Shown: positions 54,743 to 64,000 of the stretch, piece after piece
Numbering within the stretch: position 1 is the stretch's first letter
Layout: each line of letters begins with the position of its first letter
Assembly (NCBI RefSeq): GCF_022179245.1
Contig: NZ_BPQM01000092.1
Span: 18,500-82,499, forward strand
DNA: 64,000 nt
Direction: 5' to 3'
Origin: Methylobacterium gregans
GTDB taxonomy: Bacteria; Pseudomonadota; Alphaproteobacteria; Rhizobiales; Beijerinckiaceae
The notes under the pieces: model-generated
Seen by the model: the letters and a program-made list of their open reading frames with translations, nothing else
Told to the model about the DNA's origin: nothing
Databases searched by the model: none
Translations under genes and position numbers: made by a program

Positions 54743-57475
54743 TCAGGCGAGATAGCCGGCGCCGTTGCCGAAGGACGCCGCCGCGACGCCCGCCAGCGCG
54801 ACCGTGCCGCCGCCGGAGAGGGTGAGCACCGCGTCCCCGTTCCGGTCCGAGCCGAGCGTGAAGGTCTGGCCCGCCAGACCGAGCTGGTCGCCCGCGGACA
54901 GGTCGAAGCCGAGGATGAGGTCGCGGCCCGACCCCACCTCGAAGACGTAGAGGTCGCCACCGAGACCGCCGACCAGCACATCGTCGTCGGCGCCGCCGAT
55001 GAGCACGTCCGTGCCCTGCCCGCCGTAGAGCGTGTCGGCTCCCGCGCCACCGAACAGGATGTCGAGGCCCGTGTTGCCGTAGACGATGTCGGCCCCGTCG
55101 CCGCCCTCGAGGGTGTCCGCGCCGCGATTGCCCCAGAGGCGGTCGTCGCCGCGATTGCCGAAGAGCCGGTCATCGTCCTGGCCGCCGTAGAGGCTGTCCG
55201 CCCCCTGGCCGCCGTAGAGCGTGTCGGCGCCCTGGTTTCCGTAGACGAGGTCCGGCCCCTGGTTGCCGTAGACGAGGTCGTTGCCGGTGAGCCCCCGCAG
55301 GGCGTCGTCGAGGGCGGTGCCCTGCAGGCGCTCGTCGCCGGCGGTGCCCTGGATCACGTTGCCGCGGGCGAGCACCGCGTCGGCGCGCGCCGCAAGATTC
55401 TGGATCCGGGTGTCGCCGGCCGGCGCGGTGTCGGCGCTGCCGTAGGGCGTGACACCGTAGAAGGCCCGGAGGTACTCGGCGAGCGCGTCCTGCTCGGATC
55501 CCTGGGCCGCGAAGGTCGCGGCGTTCGGCAGGCTCGCGGCGGCGGCATCGCGCAGGTTCACCCGGTTCTCGCCGAAGGCCGGGAAGGGATAGCTGTCGCC
55601 CCCGAGCGCGGGCGCGGTCGAGGACGGGTTGGCCAGGAAGTCGAGGGTGACCATCCGGATCTGGCGATCCGGGTCGCCGACGACCTGGCCATCGCGCACC
55701 AGCACATCGACGATGCGCCCGTCGCGGTCCGTGATCGCGGCGGAGCGGATGCGCTGGCCCTCGGTGGCGACCGTGCCGGTCGTGCCGTTGAGAACCTGCG
55801 CCTGCCGGGTCGCGTCGAAGGCGTAGGCGATGCCGGAGACCTGCGCGAACTGGCCCGGGGTGGCCCCAGGTGCGGTTCCGGCGACGGCGTGCTCCAGGAT
55901 CCGCTCCAGCTCGCCCGCCGACACGGTGACGAGGGAGAGGTTGTTGTTGAAGCGGAGCGCATTCTGAACGTCGAGCTGGGAGACGTCGCCCGCCCGCTTG
56001 CCCGCCTCGGGATTGGCGGCCGGCGGCAGTTCCGCCGCGCCGCCACCCGTCGCCGAGAACGATCCGATCGAGTCGCGGATGCCGCCGCCGTTGCGCAGGG
56101 CCACCACGGTGCCGCCGTCGAATTGCTGGGCGTACCAGAGGGCGGCGTCGCTCGACAGGTCTCCGAGATTGGTCTGCTCGGTGCGCACCTCACCGCGACG
56201 GCCCTCCAGGTAGACCGAGGAGCGGCCCAGGATGGTGCCGTCCTGCTGACGGATGATGTCGGCGATGCCAGCCGTCTCCTGCACGCCGTCATTGTTGGCG
56301 TCGAGACCCTCGATCACCTCGCGCACGAGATAGCCCTTGGAGCCCGGCGTGAAGGCCGCAGCGGTCGAGCCGTAGAGTTGCGCCACGGTCGTGTCGTCCA
56401 CCGCCACCGCCCCGGAGGTCGCCGGATCGATCGCGTCGCGGATCAGATTGCCCTGATCGTCGAAGGTTGCGGTCAGCCGTCCGACATAGGCGTACTCGGA
56501 GGCCGTGTTGACCAGCGCGAGGGTCTGGCCGCTCGCGTTGGTGAAGAACTGCGGATAGACGCCCCCCGGCACGTCGCCCGGCAGCAGACGGTCGTCGCCG
56601 TCGGACAGAAGGGTGTGCGAGCCGCCGCCGATCAGGATGTCGACGTTGCGCAGGAGCGGGGCCAGCGCCTGCTCGTTGGACAGCTGCTGCAGATGGGTGC
56701 CGACGATGACCTTGTTGAGCCCGGGATTGGCCGCGAGCTGACGGTCGACCTCGGCGTTGATCTGATCGGCCAGCGCCCGCATGTCGTCGCGGCCCGAGAC
56801 GCCGTCGAGGGTGACGTTGCCGAGCGAGGTCAGCTGCGCCTCAAGCTGCGTGGTGGCACCCACGAACAGGATGCGCTCGCCGTTCTCGGTGATGATGGTG
56901 GAGCGGGCGAGCTTGTCGGAGCCGGTGCCGGTCTGCGTCGTGGTCGGACCGGTCTGGGCGAAGGTCGCGTTCAGCCCGTCCGGCGCGACGCGGCCGGAGA
57001 GGGCCGATTCGCGGGCATAGTTCAGATTGACCGAGAGGTACGGGAACTGCGCGCCGACCCAGGTGTCGTCGGCCGGACCCGCGGCGCTGCCGAGGCTCGA
57101 CCCGATGATGTTGTTGACCTCCGTCGGGCCGGCATCGAACTCGTGGTTGCCGACGACCGCGGCCTGCACGCCGATGATGTTCTGGATCGTGATGTCGGCC
57201 CGGCCCGGCGAGGCGGTGAGCGCCCGGTAGCCGGTGGCGGCGTTCAGCCCGTAGAGCTGGTTGTAGACGCCGTTGTAGGTCGCGGCCATCTGCGGATCAC
57301 CGCCCGCGATGAAGAATGGGCTCGGGATCCAGCCGTCGCCGGTCGAGAGCGTGATCGAGTTCGGGGTGGCATCTTCCAGCTTGTCGACGATCGCCGCGAA
57401 GTTCGCCGCGCGGCGCGTCGCGAGCAGCCCGCCCTCCCAGTCGGAGGCGTGCAGGATCTGCAGGGTATAGGCCAT
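54743..57475 (-). CDS. 5'-nucleotidase/metallophosphatase with C-terminal RTX calcium-binding repeats
   Basis: The protein has 910 residues. The first 350 form a calcineurin-like phosphatase domain (LQILHASDWEGG, STGDGW, VVGNHEFDAGP, GTHLQQLS, GGGSH), and a 5'-nucleotidase C-terminal domain follows (about 400-640, with VVALRNGGGIRDSIG and ALRFNNNLSLV). From about 710 to 840 at least eleven RTX-type nonapeptides appear (YGNQGADTLYGGQGADSLY, FGNRGDDRLWGN), which bind Ca2+ outside the cell. There is no N-terminal leader, as expected for type I secretion via a C-terminal signal. It probably releases phosphate from extracellular nucleotides. ATG at 57475. No secretion genes lie nearby. Confidence 0.9.
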   Translation of the reverse strand: MAYTLQILHASDWEGGLLATRRAANFAAIVDKLEDATPNSITLSTGDGWIPSPFFIAGGDPQMAATYNGVYNQLYGLNAATGYRALTASPGRADITIQNIIGVQAAVVGNHEFDAGPTEVNNIIGSSLGSAAGPADDTWVGAQFPYLSVNLNYARESALSGRVAPDGLNATFAQTGPTTTQTGTGSDKLARSTIITENGERILFVGATTQLEAQLTSLGNVTLDGVSGRDDMRALADQINAEVDRQLAANPGLNKVIVGTHLQQLSNEQALAPLLRNVDILIGGGSHTLLSDGDDRLLPGDVPGGVYPQFFTNASGQTLALVNTASEYAYVGRLTATFDDQGNLIRDAIDPATSGAVAVDDTTVAQLYGSTAAAFTPGSKGYLVREVIEGLDANNDGVQETAGIADIIRQQDGTILGRSSVYLEGRRGEVRTEQTNLGDLSSDAALWYAQQFDGGTVVALRNGGGIRDSIGSFSATGGGAAELPPAANPEAGKRAGDVSQLDVQNALRFNNNLSLVTVSAGELERILEHAVAGTAPGATPGQFAQVSGIAYAFDATRQAQVLNGTTGTVATEGQRIRSAAITDRDGRIVDVLVRDGQVVGDPDRQIRMVTLDFLANPSSTAPALGGDSYPFPAFGENRVNLRDAAAASLPNAATFAAQGSEQDALAEYLRAFYGVTPYGSADTAPAGDTRIQNLAARADAVLARGNVIQGTAGDERLQGTALDDALRGLTGNDLVYGNQGPDLVYGNQGADTLYGGQGADSLYGGQDDDRLFGNRGDDRLWGNRGADTLEGGDGADIVYGNTGLDILFGGAGADTLYGGQGTDVLIGGADDDVLVGGLGGDLYVFEVGSGRDLILGFDLSAGDQLGLAGQTFTLGSDRNGDAVLTLSGGGTVALAGVAAASFGNGAGYLA

Positions 57476-57997
57476 CGCGCGTCGGTCCCGGTCGGGCGGC
57501 GGTCGCGGTGCGGCCGCCAAGCTTGTTTCCGCCCTGTTATCCGCCGCGTGAGACAGGCCCGTGACGGGGCGCGGCCGGGCGCGCCCAGGCGTGCGACAGC
57601 CTCTTGCGAAGGATGTCTGCGGGGAGACGGATAGCCGCGGTTGCTTGGCGCCCGTGCGCCCTCTACATCGGCGGTCCCCGTGGCCGATGCGCCTGAAGGT
57701 TTCGCGAGCCCGCTCGGGCCGGCATGGTAGCGGGGTCGGCAGTGACGGGACGGTCCGGACCAGTTCTCTGGCCCGCTCCCGTGAGACCCAGTGGGCCGGG
57801 CGGCTGCAGGCGTGTCGGAGGCGCGGGGAACAGGAACCGCGGATCCGGCGCATGGCCCACAAGCTTGACCGCGGCCTGACCCGTTCCGGGACACGCGCCG
57901 GACCGGCCCTTGTCGCTTCGTTCACGCCACCCGGTAAGGATAAGGGCGGGCCGGGGAACCGGCCGCGTGCCACCGCGTTCCTTCGGGCCTGACGACC
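57476..57997. other. Intergenic region, promoter space only
   Basis: These 522 bases separate two divergent genes. I see no ORF with coding character on either strand and no clear promoter boxes. The long frames present are Arg/Gly/Pro-rich shadows. Confidence 0.5.
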
Positions 57998-58300
57998 ATG
58001 CGACGCCTCCTCACCGGTGGCATCAAGGCGATCCTGGCGATCGCCGCGCTCTCCACCGCCGCTCACTGGGCCCTGCGCGTTCAGCGCGAGCAGCCCACGA
58101 CCATCGCCCGCGCCATCCCCGAGCCGACGACGACCGGTTCGATCGCGCCGAGCCAGACCGAGCGCCCGGCAGCCGTTGCCGCCCCGGCCCGCGGGCTCGA
58201 CCAGCAGCATCTCGGCGCGCTCATCGCCAGCCACAGCGGCGAGAAGGCCCGCGTGCAGAAGGCAAGCACCCGCGAGACGACCCGGGAAGCCCGCCGCTGA
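57998..58300 (+). CDS. Small membrane-anchored protein of unknown function
   Basis: The protein has 100 residues. An N-terminal hydrophobic stretch (LLTGGIKAILAIAALSTAAHWAL, about 4-26) is followed by a flexible Thr/Pro/Ala-rich part with TTTGSIAPSQTERPAA and a basic C-terminal tail. The TTTGSI segment is common in short envelope proteins of Rhizobiales. No ribosome site is clear and no family is recognised. Confidence 0.6.
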   Translation: MRRLLTGGIKAILAIAALSTAAHWALRVQREQPTTIARAIPEPTTTGSIAPSQTERPAAVAAPARGLDQQHLGALIASHSGEKARVQKASTRETTREARR

Positions 58301-58446
58301 GAGCGGTCCGGTAGCGCCCGGCAGGGCAGCCCTGCGCCGGCCGGGCTCGCGCGGGGCGCGGCCTCGGGTTAGGAACGGGGCTCCGCCGCCCGCCCTGATC
58401 CGACGCCCCTGCGGGCCCGCGCGGCGCATCGCCCGAGAGACCCGAC

Positions 58447-59397
58447 GTGCCCCAGGCCCATGCCCAGGCCGATGACCACGCCCATGCCGTGACCGGCCCC
58501 GCGACGCGCACCGCTCCGGACCGACGCCGCCTCGTCGGCATCGCGCTGATGTGCGGCGCGGTCGCCTCCTTCGCGAGCCTCGACGCCTGCGGCAAGACGC
58601 TGGCGGGACTCGGGGTCGACCCGCTGGTCTCGACCTTCATGCGCTACGCGGTCAATGTGGCGCTGATCACCCTTGTGCTGAACCCGGTCCGCCACCCCGA
58701 GGTGGTGAGGAGCCGCCGGCTCACCTTGCAGATCCTGCGCTCGCTGCTGCTGTTCGGCACCACGGCGCTGAACTTCCTGGCGCTGCGCTACCTCCAACTC
58801 GCCGAGACGGTCTCGATCCAGTTCGCCGCCCCGCTCGCCGTGGCGCTGCTCGCCGGGCCGCTTCTGGGCGAGCGGTCCTCCCGCGACCGCCTCGCCGCCA
58901 TCGCGGTCGGGTTCCTGGGGGTGCTGGTGATCGTGCGGCCGGGCCTCGGCACCGTGCACCCGGCCGTGCTGTTCAGCCTCGGCAACATGGTCTGCTACGC
59001 CTTCTACGTGATCCTGACGCGCAAGCTCGCGGCCCACGATTCGACCCGCACCACGCTGTTCTTCTCCGGCCTGTCGGGGCTCGCCGTGATGCTGCCGGTG
59101 CTGCCCTGGATCTGGTCGAGTCCCGCGACCTGGCAGGTCTGGGGACTGCTCGTCGGCATCGGGCTCATCGGCACCTTCGGGCACTGGCTGCTGATCCTGG
59201 CCCATGCCCGCGCCCCGGCGAGCGTGCTGGCGCCCTTCATCTACACGCAGCTCGTCTGGTCGGTGACGCTGGGCTTCCTGGTCTTCGGCGACGTGCCGAG
59301 CGGCTGGACGCTGGCGGGCGCCATGATCGTGATCGGCTCGGGCCTCTACCTGCTGGCACAGGAGGCGGGCCGGCGGGCGCGGCCGGAGGCGGGCTGA
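58447..59397 (+). CDS. DMT-superfamily (EamA) transporter
   Basis: The 316-residue inner-membrane protein has ten predicted helices in two EamA repeats: GIALMCGAVASFASLDACGK to VIVRPG (about 30-155), then AVLFSLGNMVCYAFYVILTRK to the end. Relatives export amino acids, metabolites or drugs; the substrate here is unknown. The only good start is GTG 58447 (GAGAG upstream), giving a His/Ala-rich N-terminal tail (PQAHAQADDHAHA) that might bind metal, though this is speculative. Confidence 0.9.
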   Translation: MPQAHAQADDHAHAVTGPATRTAPDRRRLVGIALMCGAVASFASLDACGKTLAGLGVDPLVSTFMRYAVNVALITLVLNPVRHPEVVRSRRLTLQILRSLLLFGTTALNFLALRYLQLAETVSIQFAAPLAVALLAGPLLGERSSRDRLAAIAVGFLGVLVIVRPGLGTVHPAVLFSLGNMVCYAFYVILTRKLAAHDSTRTTLFFSGLSGLAVMLPVLPWIWSSPATWQVWGLLVGIGLIGTFGHWLLILAHARAPASVLAPFIYTQLVWSVTLGFLVFGDVPSGWTLAGAMIVIGSGLYLLAQEAGRRARPEAG

Positions 59398-59493
59398 GCC
59401 AGCGCCGACGTAGGGCCGACGTCACGGTTGACGTCGTGGCCGCCGCGGGCGATCCCCGATACAGATCGGCGCGAAGCGCTTATATCGGGGCGC

Positions 59494-60102
59494 ATGCAGA
59501 TCGAATCCGTCCCCCCGCACCGCCACCTGCCGCCGCTCCTGAAGCTCGCCCTGGAGATGGGGCCGCTGGTGCTGTTCTTCCTCGGCAACGCCTATGCCGA
59601 GCGCTTCGGGATCGCGGCCGACCAGAAGCTCTTCGTCGCGACCGGCGTGTTCGTGGCCGCGACCGTGACGGCGCTCGCCATCCACTACGCCCTGGTGCGG
59701 CGCCTGCCGGTGATGCCGCTGGTCTCGGGGGTCGTCGTCGTGGTGTTCGGCGGCCTGACCCTCTACCTGCAGGACAAGACCTTCATCATGGTGAAGCCCA
59801 CCATCGTGAACACCCTGTTCGGCGTGGTGCTGCTCGGCGGCCTCGCCTTCGGCAAGCCGCTGCTCGCCGTCGTCCTCGACTCCATGTTCGCGCTCACCGA
59901 CGAGGGGTGGCGCAAGCTCACCTTCCGCTGGGGCCTGTTCTTCCTGGCGCTCGCCGCGCTGAACGAGGTGGTCTGGCGCACGCAGACGGAGGATTTCTGG
60001 GTGAACTTCAAGGTCTTCGGCATCATGCCGATCACGGTGGTGTTCGCGCTCGCCCAGACGCCGCTGCTCACCCGCTACGAGCGCAAGGACGTCCGGGCGT
60101 GA
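59494..60102 (+). CDS. yciB: Inner-membrane protein YciB (intracellular septation protein A family)
   Basis: The 202-residue protein has five to six membrane helices. Signature segments are [55 protein letters not shown] and [27 protein letters not shown]. YciB is thought to help keep envelope integrity and cell-division machinery in order. ATG 59494 is chosen because it gives the usual length. Its stop overlaps the sco start by four bases (GTGA), so the two are cotranslated. Confidence 0.93.
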   Translation: MQIESVPPHRHLPPLLKLALEMGPLVLFFLGNAYAERFGIAADQKLFVATGVFVAATVTALAIHYALVRRLPVMPLVSGVVVVVFGGLTLYLQDKTFIMVKPTIVNTLFGVVLLGGLAFGKPLLAVVLDSMFALTDEGWRKLTFRWGLFFLALAALNEVVWRTQTEDFWVNFKVFGIMPITVVFALAQTPLLTRYERKDVRA

Positions 60103-60704
60103 GCGCGGCCTCCGGCACCCGGACCCTGCACCGGGCCCTCGTCCCGCTCGCCGCCTTCGTGATCGGCCTTGTCGGCATCGCGGGTGCGGCGTGGTTCACG
60201 CTGGTGCCCCCGCAGCAGGAGGCCGTCGCGAGCGTCGGCGGCCCGTTCACCCTCGTCGATCAGGACGGGCGGCCCACGACCGAGCGCGCCTTCGCGGGGG
60301 CTACGCACCTCGTTTTCTTCGGCTTCACCCACTGCCCCGAGATCTGCCCGACCACCCTGCAGCAGGTTTCCGACGTGCTGGCGGCGCTCGGCGACAAGGG
60401 GAAGGGCGTGAAGGTCGCCTTCATCACGGTCGATCCCGAGCGCGACCGGCCGGCGGACCTCAAGGCCTATCTGGCGAGCTTCGATCCGCGCATCGTCGGC
60501 CTCACGGGCACGCCGGAGCAGGTCGCGGCGGCGGTGAAGGGCTACCGCGCCTACAGCCGCAAGGTGCCCACCAAGGACGGCGACTACACGATGGAGCACA
60601 CCGCGCTCGTCTACGTGATGGACGGAAAGAATCGCTTCCTCGGGGCGCTCAACCTGATGCGCCCGGCCGACCAGAGCGCCGCGGAACTCGCCAAGCGGCT
60701 GTGA
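60099..60704 (+). CDS. SCO1/SenC family copper chaperone
   Basis: This membrane-anchored periplasmic protein of 201 residues likely delivers copper to the Cu-A site of cytochrome c oxidase or acts as a thiol reductase. After a hydrophobic anchor (about 14-33) comes a thioredoxin fold. The copper ligands are Cys79 and Cys83 in HCPEICPTT and His167 in MEHTALVYV. The start is GTG 60099, coupled to yciB. No oxidase subunits are near, so the target lies elsewhere in the genome. Confidence 0.92.
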   Translation: MSAASGTRTLHRALVPLAAFVIGLVGIAGAAWFTLVPPQQEAVASVGGPFTLVDQDGRPTTERAFAGATHLVFFGFTHCPEICPTTLQQVSDVLAALGDKGKGVKVAFITVDPERDRPADLKAYLASFDPRIVGLTGTPEQVAAAVKGYRAYSRKVPTKDGDYTMEHTALVYVMDGKNRFLGALNLMRPADQSAAELAKRL

Positions 60705-60719
60705 CGGCCCGCGCGGTCG

Positions 60720-61739
60720 TCAGGCCGCGTGCCGGTTCGCCGCCGGTCCGAAATGGCCAAGATAGCGCGCCGCGATCGCCTCGACCGGCAGCACCACGAA
60801 CACGTCGGTGGTACCGAACTGGTGGTCCACCACCGCCCCGTCGCCGAAGGTGGCGCCGACCCGCAGGTAGCCCTTGATCAACGGGGGCAGGGCCTGGAGC
60901 GCCGCCTTGGGATCGAGCGCGCCGCGGGCGAGCCGGTCCATCGGCACGTGACGGCCGGGGAGCGCGCGCGCGCGCCAGCCCTCAGGCGCCCGGGCGTGGT
61001 GGTGGAGGAAGCTCAGGGGGAGGGCGAGCCGGTCCGGATCCGTCCCCTCCAGGCTGGCGCAGCCGATCAGCGCGTCGATCCGGTGGTGCTGCAGATAGGC
61101 GTAGATGCCCGCCCAGAGCAGCTCGACCGTGCGCTTGGTGCGGTAGGGCTTCAGCACGCAGGAGCGGCCGAGTTCCAGGATGCGCTTGCCGGCCTGCGCG
61201 GCCAGCACCGGCGCGAGGTCGTACTCGCCCGCCGAGTAGAAGCCGAAATTCCGCTCGGCCACCTCGCCGCGCAGCAGGCGGTAGGTGCCCACCACCTGGG
61301 GCCGGGCTTTTCGGAAGGGCTTGGCCTCGGCCGCGGCGTGGTCGATGACCAAGAGGTGGTCGCAGAGCGCGTCGTACTCGTCGGCATCGCGCCGCGAGAA
61401 GGCCGCCATGCCGGTCGGCACCGCCGACATCTCCTCGTAGAACACCCCGTAGCGCAGGCGCTGGGCCCGGCGCACCTCGCCCTTCTTCACCGCGAGGCGG
61501 ACTTCCAGCGTGCCGAGCCGGCCGAGGCTCGGCCCCAGGCCGGGCGTGGCGAGCGGCGCCTTGAAGCGCTCGGCGAAGCGGATCGGCGTCGCGCCCGGCG
61601 GCACGAGGCTGCGCCCCCCGAGCCCCGGGATGCCGGCCTCGGCGCCTCTCCGCTTGAGCTTGGCGATGGGCTCGGCCACGCCCCGGTCCCAGCCGCTCGC
61701 AAAGGCCGCCCCGGCCCCACGGGTGAAGTTCGCGACCAT
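60720..61739 (-). CDS. OlsB-like GNAT acyltransferase (ornithine lipid synthesis type)
   Basis: The 339-residue protein matches the OlsB/hemolysin-type acyltransferases: RRAQRLRYGVFYEEMSAV, DALCDHLLVID, VVGTYRLLRG, FYSAGEYDLAPVL, ELGRSCVLKPYR and LIGCASLEGTDPD in the expected order (about 95-270). These enzymes transfer a 3-hydroxyacyl chain from acyl carrier protein to ornithine, giving lyso-ornithine lipid. About 90 N-terminal residues rich in Gly and Arg are an extension beyond the usual start. ATG 61739 is preferred; GGAG lies about 15 nt upstream. No OlsA-type partner is in the window. Substrate assignment is by family only. Confidence 0.83.
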   Translation of the reverse strand: MVANFTRGAGAAFASGWDRGVAEPIAKLKRRGAEAGIPGLGGRSLVPPGATPIRFAERFKAPLATPGLGPSLGRLGTLEVRLAVKKGEVRRAQRLRYGVFYEEMSAVPTGMAAFSRRDADEYDALCDHLLVIDHAAAEAKPFRKARPQVVGTYRLLRGEVAERNFGFYSAGEYDLAPVLAAQAGKRILELGRSCVLKPYRTKRTVELLWAGIYAYLQHHRIDALIGCASLEGTDPDRLALPLSFLHHHARAPEGWRARALPGRHVPMDRLARGALDPKAALQALPPLIKGYLRVGATFGDGAVVDHQFGTTDVFVVLPVEAIAARYLGHFGPAANRHAA

Positions 61740-61884
61740 CGTCGAAGCCCGCTCCGGAGGCCCCCCGGCCGCCATCCACCCGGACGGAGCGGCCCGCACC
61801 TCGCGGATCCACTCAAGACCACGAAGCGCGAACGCTTTTATGACAGCCGCTCGCCTCTGTCGCGCGGGCTGTCACACCGGGAGA

Positions 61885-62271
61885 TCAGACGAACTGGTTC
61901 AGCCCCGGGATCGAGCCAACGATCGGGCCCATCACGTCCTCGCCCGCCTTCTCGCGGCCGTAGGCGAAGAGTTCCTGCCCGAGCGGCTGCATCTGGCCCA
62001 TCGGCACGCCGGCCGCCATCAGCTTCTGGCCGAGCGCCATCACGCCGCCGCCCATCATGCCGCCGAGCATGCCCATCAGGCCGCCGCCGCCCTCCGAGGC
62101 GTTCGAATCGGCGACCAGAGCCTCCGAGCCCGGGATCGCCGCCATGAGCTGGGCGACCTCGGTCGCCGGGCCCTCCTTCTGCAGGAAGGCGATGATGTGC
62201 CCGATCGCGGTCTGCGCCGTGGCGGCGTCGAGCCCGGTGCGGTTGGTCACGCGGGCGATCAGTTCTTCCAT
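61885..62271 (-). CDS. DUF2267-like small protein
   Basis: This 128-residue, probably soluble protein starts with [20 protein letters not shown], a helix-turn pattern seen in DUF2267 and YidB-like proteins. A Gly/Met-rich middle ([21 protein letters not shown]) and a C-terminal helix with [19 protein letters not shown] follow. The Gly/Met stretch may be flexible or membrane-associated. The function of the family is unknown. It is divergent from the HerA-like gene, with 145 bp between the starts. Confidence 0.75.
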   Translation of the reverse strand: MEELIARVTNRTGLDAATAQTAIGHIIAFLQKEGPATEVAQLMAAIPGSEALVADSNASEGGGGLMGMLGGMMGGGVMALGQKLMAAGVPMGQMQPLGQELFAYGREKAGEDVMGPIVGSIPGLNQFV

Positions 62272-62416
62272 GGATCGAAGCCTTCCCCGAAAAATTGCCC
62301 CCGTCTGTCGGGCCTGCCGCGCGGGAAATCAAGCTGTGCGGGCGGCTCTGGCATTCGGGCGGAACCGCGGCATAACCTTCCGCCGTGGCGCGCGGGGGCG
62401 CACGGGGATTCGAACG

Positions 62417-63961
62417 ATGGCGGACGACGGCACGCTCCTGGTCGGCAAGAGCACGGGGCCAAGCGCCAAGCCCGAGGTGCTGGCGCTGCGGCTGGCCAAC
62501 CGGCACGGGCTGGTGGCGGGCGCCACCGGCACCGGCAAGACCGTGACCCTGCAGGTGCTGGCCGAGGGCTTCTCGAACGCGGGCGTGCCGGTCTTCGCGG
62601 CCGACATCAAGGGCGACCTCTCGGGACTCGCCGCGGCGGGCGAGGCCAAGCCGGTCTTCGTGAAGCGCGCCGAGGAGCTCGGCATCCCGTACGAGCCCGA
62701 CCGTTTCCCGACCGTGTTCTGGGACCTGTTCGGCGAGCAGGGCCATCCGATCCGCTGCACCGTGACCGAGATGGGTCCGCTGCTGCTGGCGCGCCTCCTC
62801 GAACTCAACGACACTCAGGAGGGCGTGCTCAACATCGCGTTCCGGGTCGCTGACGAGAACCAGTGGCCGGTCATCGACCTGAAGGACCTGCGCGCGCTCC
62901 TCACCTTCTGCTCGGAGAACCTGCGGGAGATCTCCGGCACCTACGGCAACGTCTCCTCCGCGAGCGTCGGCGCGATCCAGCGCCAGTTGCTGGTCCTGGA
63001 GAACCAGGGCGCCGACACATTCTTCGGCGAGCCGGCGCTCGACCTGAACGACTTCATGCGCAAGGACCGGGAGGGCAGGGGCACCGTCAACATCCTGGCC
63101 GCCGACAAGCTGATGCAGCGGCCGAAGCTCTACGCCTCGTTCCTGCTCTGGATGCTCTCGGAGCTGTTCGAGCAGCTGCCGGAGGTGGGCGACCTCGACC
63201 GGCCGAAGCTCGTCTTCTTCTTCGACGAGGCGCACCTGCTGTTCGACGACGCCCCGAAGGCACTCCTCGACGCGGTGGAGCAGGTGGTGCGCCTGATCCG
63301 CTCGAAGGGCGTCGGCGTCTACTTCGTCACCCAGAACCCGCTCGACGTGCCCGAGACCGTGCTGGGCCAGCTCGGCAATCGGGTGCAGCACGGCTTGCGC
63401 GCCTTCACGCCCCGCGACCAGCGCGCGGTGCGGGCCGCCGCCGAGACCTTCCGGCAGAACCCGGGCTTCGACGTCGCCAAGGCCATCACAGAGCTCGGCG
63501 TCGGCGAGGCGCTGGTGAGCTTCCTGGAGGCGCGGGGCACGCCCTCGATCGTCGAGCGGGCGCTGATCGCCCCGCCGCAGGGCCGCGTCGGGCCCCTCAC
63601 GCCGGCCGAGCGCGCCGAGGTGGTCGCGAAGAGCCCCTTGCGCGGCAAGTACGACCAGGCCGTCGACAACGAGAGCGCCTACGAGATGCTGGCCGCCCGC
63701 AAGGGCCTCGACGCCGACACGGCGGAGGCCGCCAAGGAGAGCGAGGGCGGCCTCGGCGGCCTGCTCGGCGGCGTGCTGGGCAGCCTGCTCGGCGAGGAGG
63801 CACCGAAGGGCAAGGGCGCCGGAAGGGGCGGCCGCCGCCCGCGGCCGGGGATCGTGGAGCAGGTGGTGTCGAACGCCGCCCGCTCGATGGCCCGCAGCGT
63901 CGGCAAGCAGGTCGGCGACGCCATCCTGCGCAACGTGCTGGGCGGGCTGATGAAGAAGTAG
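62417..63961 (+). CDS. HerA-like ATPase (DUF853/YjgR)
   Basis: The 514-residue FtsK/HerA-fold ATPase has Walker A as [19 protein letters not shown] (near 33-51) and Walker B as [15 protein letters not shown] (about 265-279). [29 protein letters not shown] supplies sensor and arginine residues. A Gly/Lys/Arg-rich stretch near 440-475 precedes a C-terminal helix. YjgR-type proteins are widespread and their role is not known, though the fold suggests DNA or protein translocation. ATG 62417 begins the [12 protein letters not shown]-terminus typical of the family. Another 360 bases of open frame upstream are not part of it. Confidence 0.9.
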   Translation: MADDGTLLVGKSTGPSAKPEVLALRLANRHGLVAGATGTGKTVTLQVLAEGFSNAGVPVFAADIKGDLSGLAAAGEAKPVFVKRAEELGIPYEPDRFPTVFWDLFGEQGHPIRCTVTEMGPLLLARLLELNDTQEGVLNIAFRVADENQWPVIDLKDLRALLTFCSENLREISGTYGNVSSASVGAIQRQLLVLENQGADTFFGEPALDLNDFMRKDREGRGTVNILAADKLMQRPKLYASFLLWMLSELFEQLPEVGDLDRPKLVFFFDEAHLLFDDAPKALLDAVEQVVRLIRSKGVGVYFVTQNPLDVPETVLGQLGNRVQHGLRAFTPRDQRAVRAAAETFRQNPGFDVAKAITELGVGEALVSFLEARGTPSIVERALIAPPQGRVGPLTPAERAEVVAKSPLRGKYDQAVDNESAYEMLAARKGLDADTAEAAKESEGGLGGLLGGVLGSLLGEEAPKGKGAGRGGRRPRPGIVEQVVSNAARSMARSVGKQVGDAILRNVLGGLMKK

Positions 63962-63977
63962 CGGCCGCAGGATCTTT

Positions 63978-64000
63978 CCCTTCCCCTCTGCGGGGGAGGG
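63978..64000. repeat. Hairpin at the right edge, possibly cut off
   Basis: CCCTTCCCC (63978-63986) pairs with GGGGGAGGG (63992-64000) at eight of nine positions, starting 17 nt after the HerA-like stop. It resembles the hairpin at 46424-46452 and could be a terminator or a dispersed repeat; the window ends inside or at its end. Confidence 0.5.

Noticed and set aside
57561..58475. Overlapping plus-strand frames between the RTX gene and the DMT transporter
   Set aside because: Arg/Pro/Gly-rich with no start signals; only the frame at 57998-58300 has a plausible membrane segment.
62259..62462. Minus-strand frame over the HerA-like start
   Set aside because: It overlaps the divergent promoter region and both true starts and lacks any family pattern.

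Overview
The window comes from the chromosome of a GC-rich alphaproteobacterium of the Methylobacterium/Methylorubrum type. The strongest evidence is the left edge. There the end of a malate-CoA ligase alpha subunit (mtkB), a phosphoenolpyruvate carboxylase (ppc) and a malyl-CoA lyase (mcl) lie in the order known from the serine cycle of methylotrophs. Class I lysyl-tRNA synthetase, IalB-like and DUF1206 proteins, an OlsB-like acyltransferase and homospermidine synthase fit Rhizobiales. I see no tRNA, rRNA, CRISPR array, insertion sequence, prophage or plasmid function.

Layout. 1-4.9 kb: serine-cycle genes, a GlcG/HbpS-type protein and a small helical protein, closed by a strong bidirectional terminator. 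5-12.6 kb: envelope and housekeeping genes (an AsmA-like protein, Bcp peroxiredoxin, an M23 peptidase, DUF1206 membrane protein, a Uma2 nuclease-fold protein). 12.7-19.8 kb: homospermidine synthase, then a run of secreted proteins (IalB-like, a small Cys protein, a 1131-residue TPR-like protein). 20-28.7 kb: lysK, a solute-binding protein, a glycosyltransferase with a GspE-like N-terminus, queG with a YeeZ-like reductase, and the divergent mntH/mntR manganese pair with a recognisable promoter-operator. 28.7-36.9 kb: a tightly overlapping cassette of two transglutaminase-like proteins around an ATP-grasp/alpha-E fusion, with a zinc metallopeptidase divergent from it. This is the most intriguing and least understood part. 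37.2-46.4 kb: an FAD/NAD(P)-binding protein, then assimilatory sulfate reduction (lrp-cysJ-cysI leftward, cysH-cysD-cysN rightward) around a shared control region. 46.4-51.8 kb: ftsY, a pseudouridine synthase, dapF-mtaB and a secreted GyrI-like protein. 52-54.6 kb: an AT-rich leader, a phosphoethanolamine transferase and diacylglycerol kinase. 54.7-64 kb: an RTX-type 5'-nucleotidase, a DMT transporter, yciB-sco, an OlsB-like acyltransferase, a DUF2267 protein and a HerA-like ATPase.

How the genes work together. Ppc and Mcl are the carboxylation and cleavage steps of C1 assimilation. CysDN, CysH and CysJI together reduce sulfate to sulfide. EptA-type transfer from phosphatidylethanolamine releases diacylglycerol, which DgkA rephosphorylates. 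MntR probably controls mntH. The transglutaminase/ATP-grasp/alpha-E/peptidase set looks like a peptide- or protein-modifying pathway, but its substrate cannot be read from the sequence. Intergenic spaces carry GC-rich hairpins, including a cloverleaf-like dispersed repeat.
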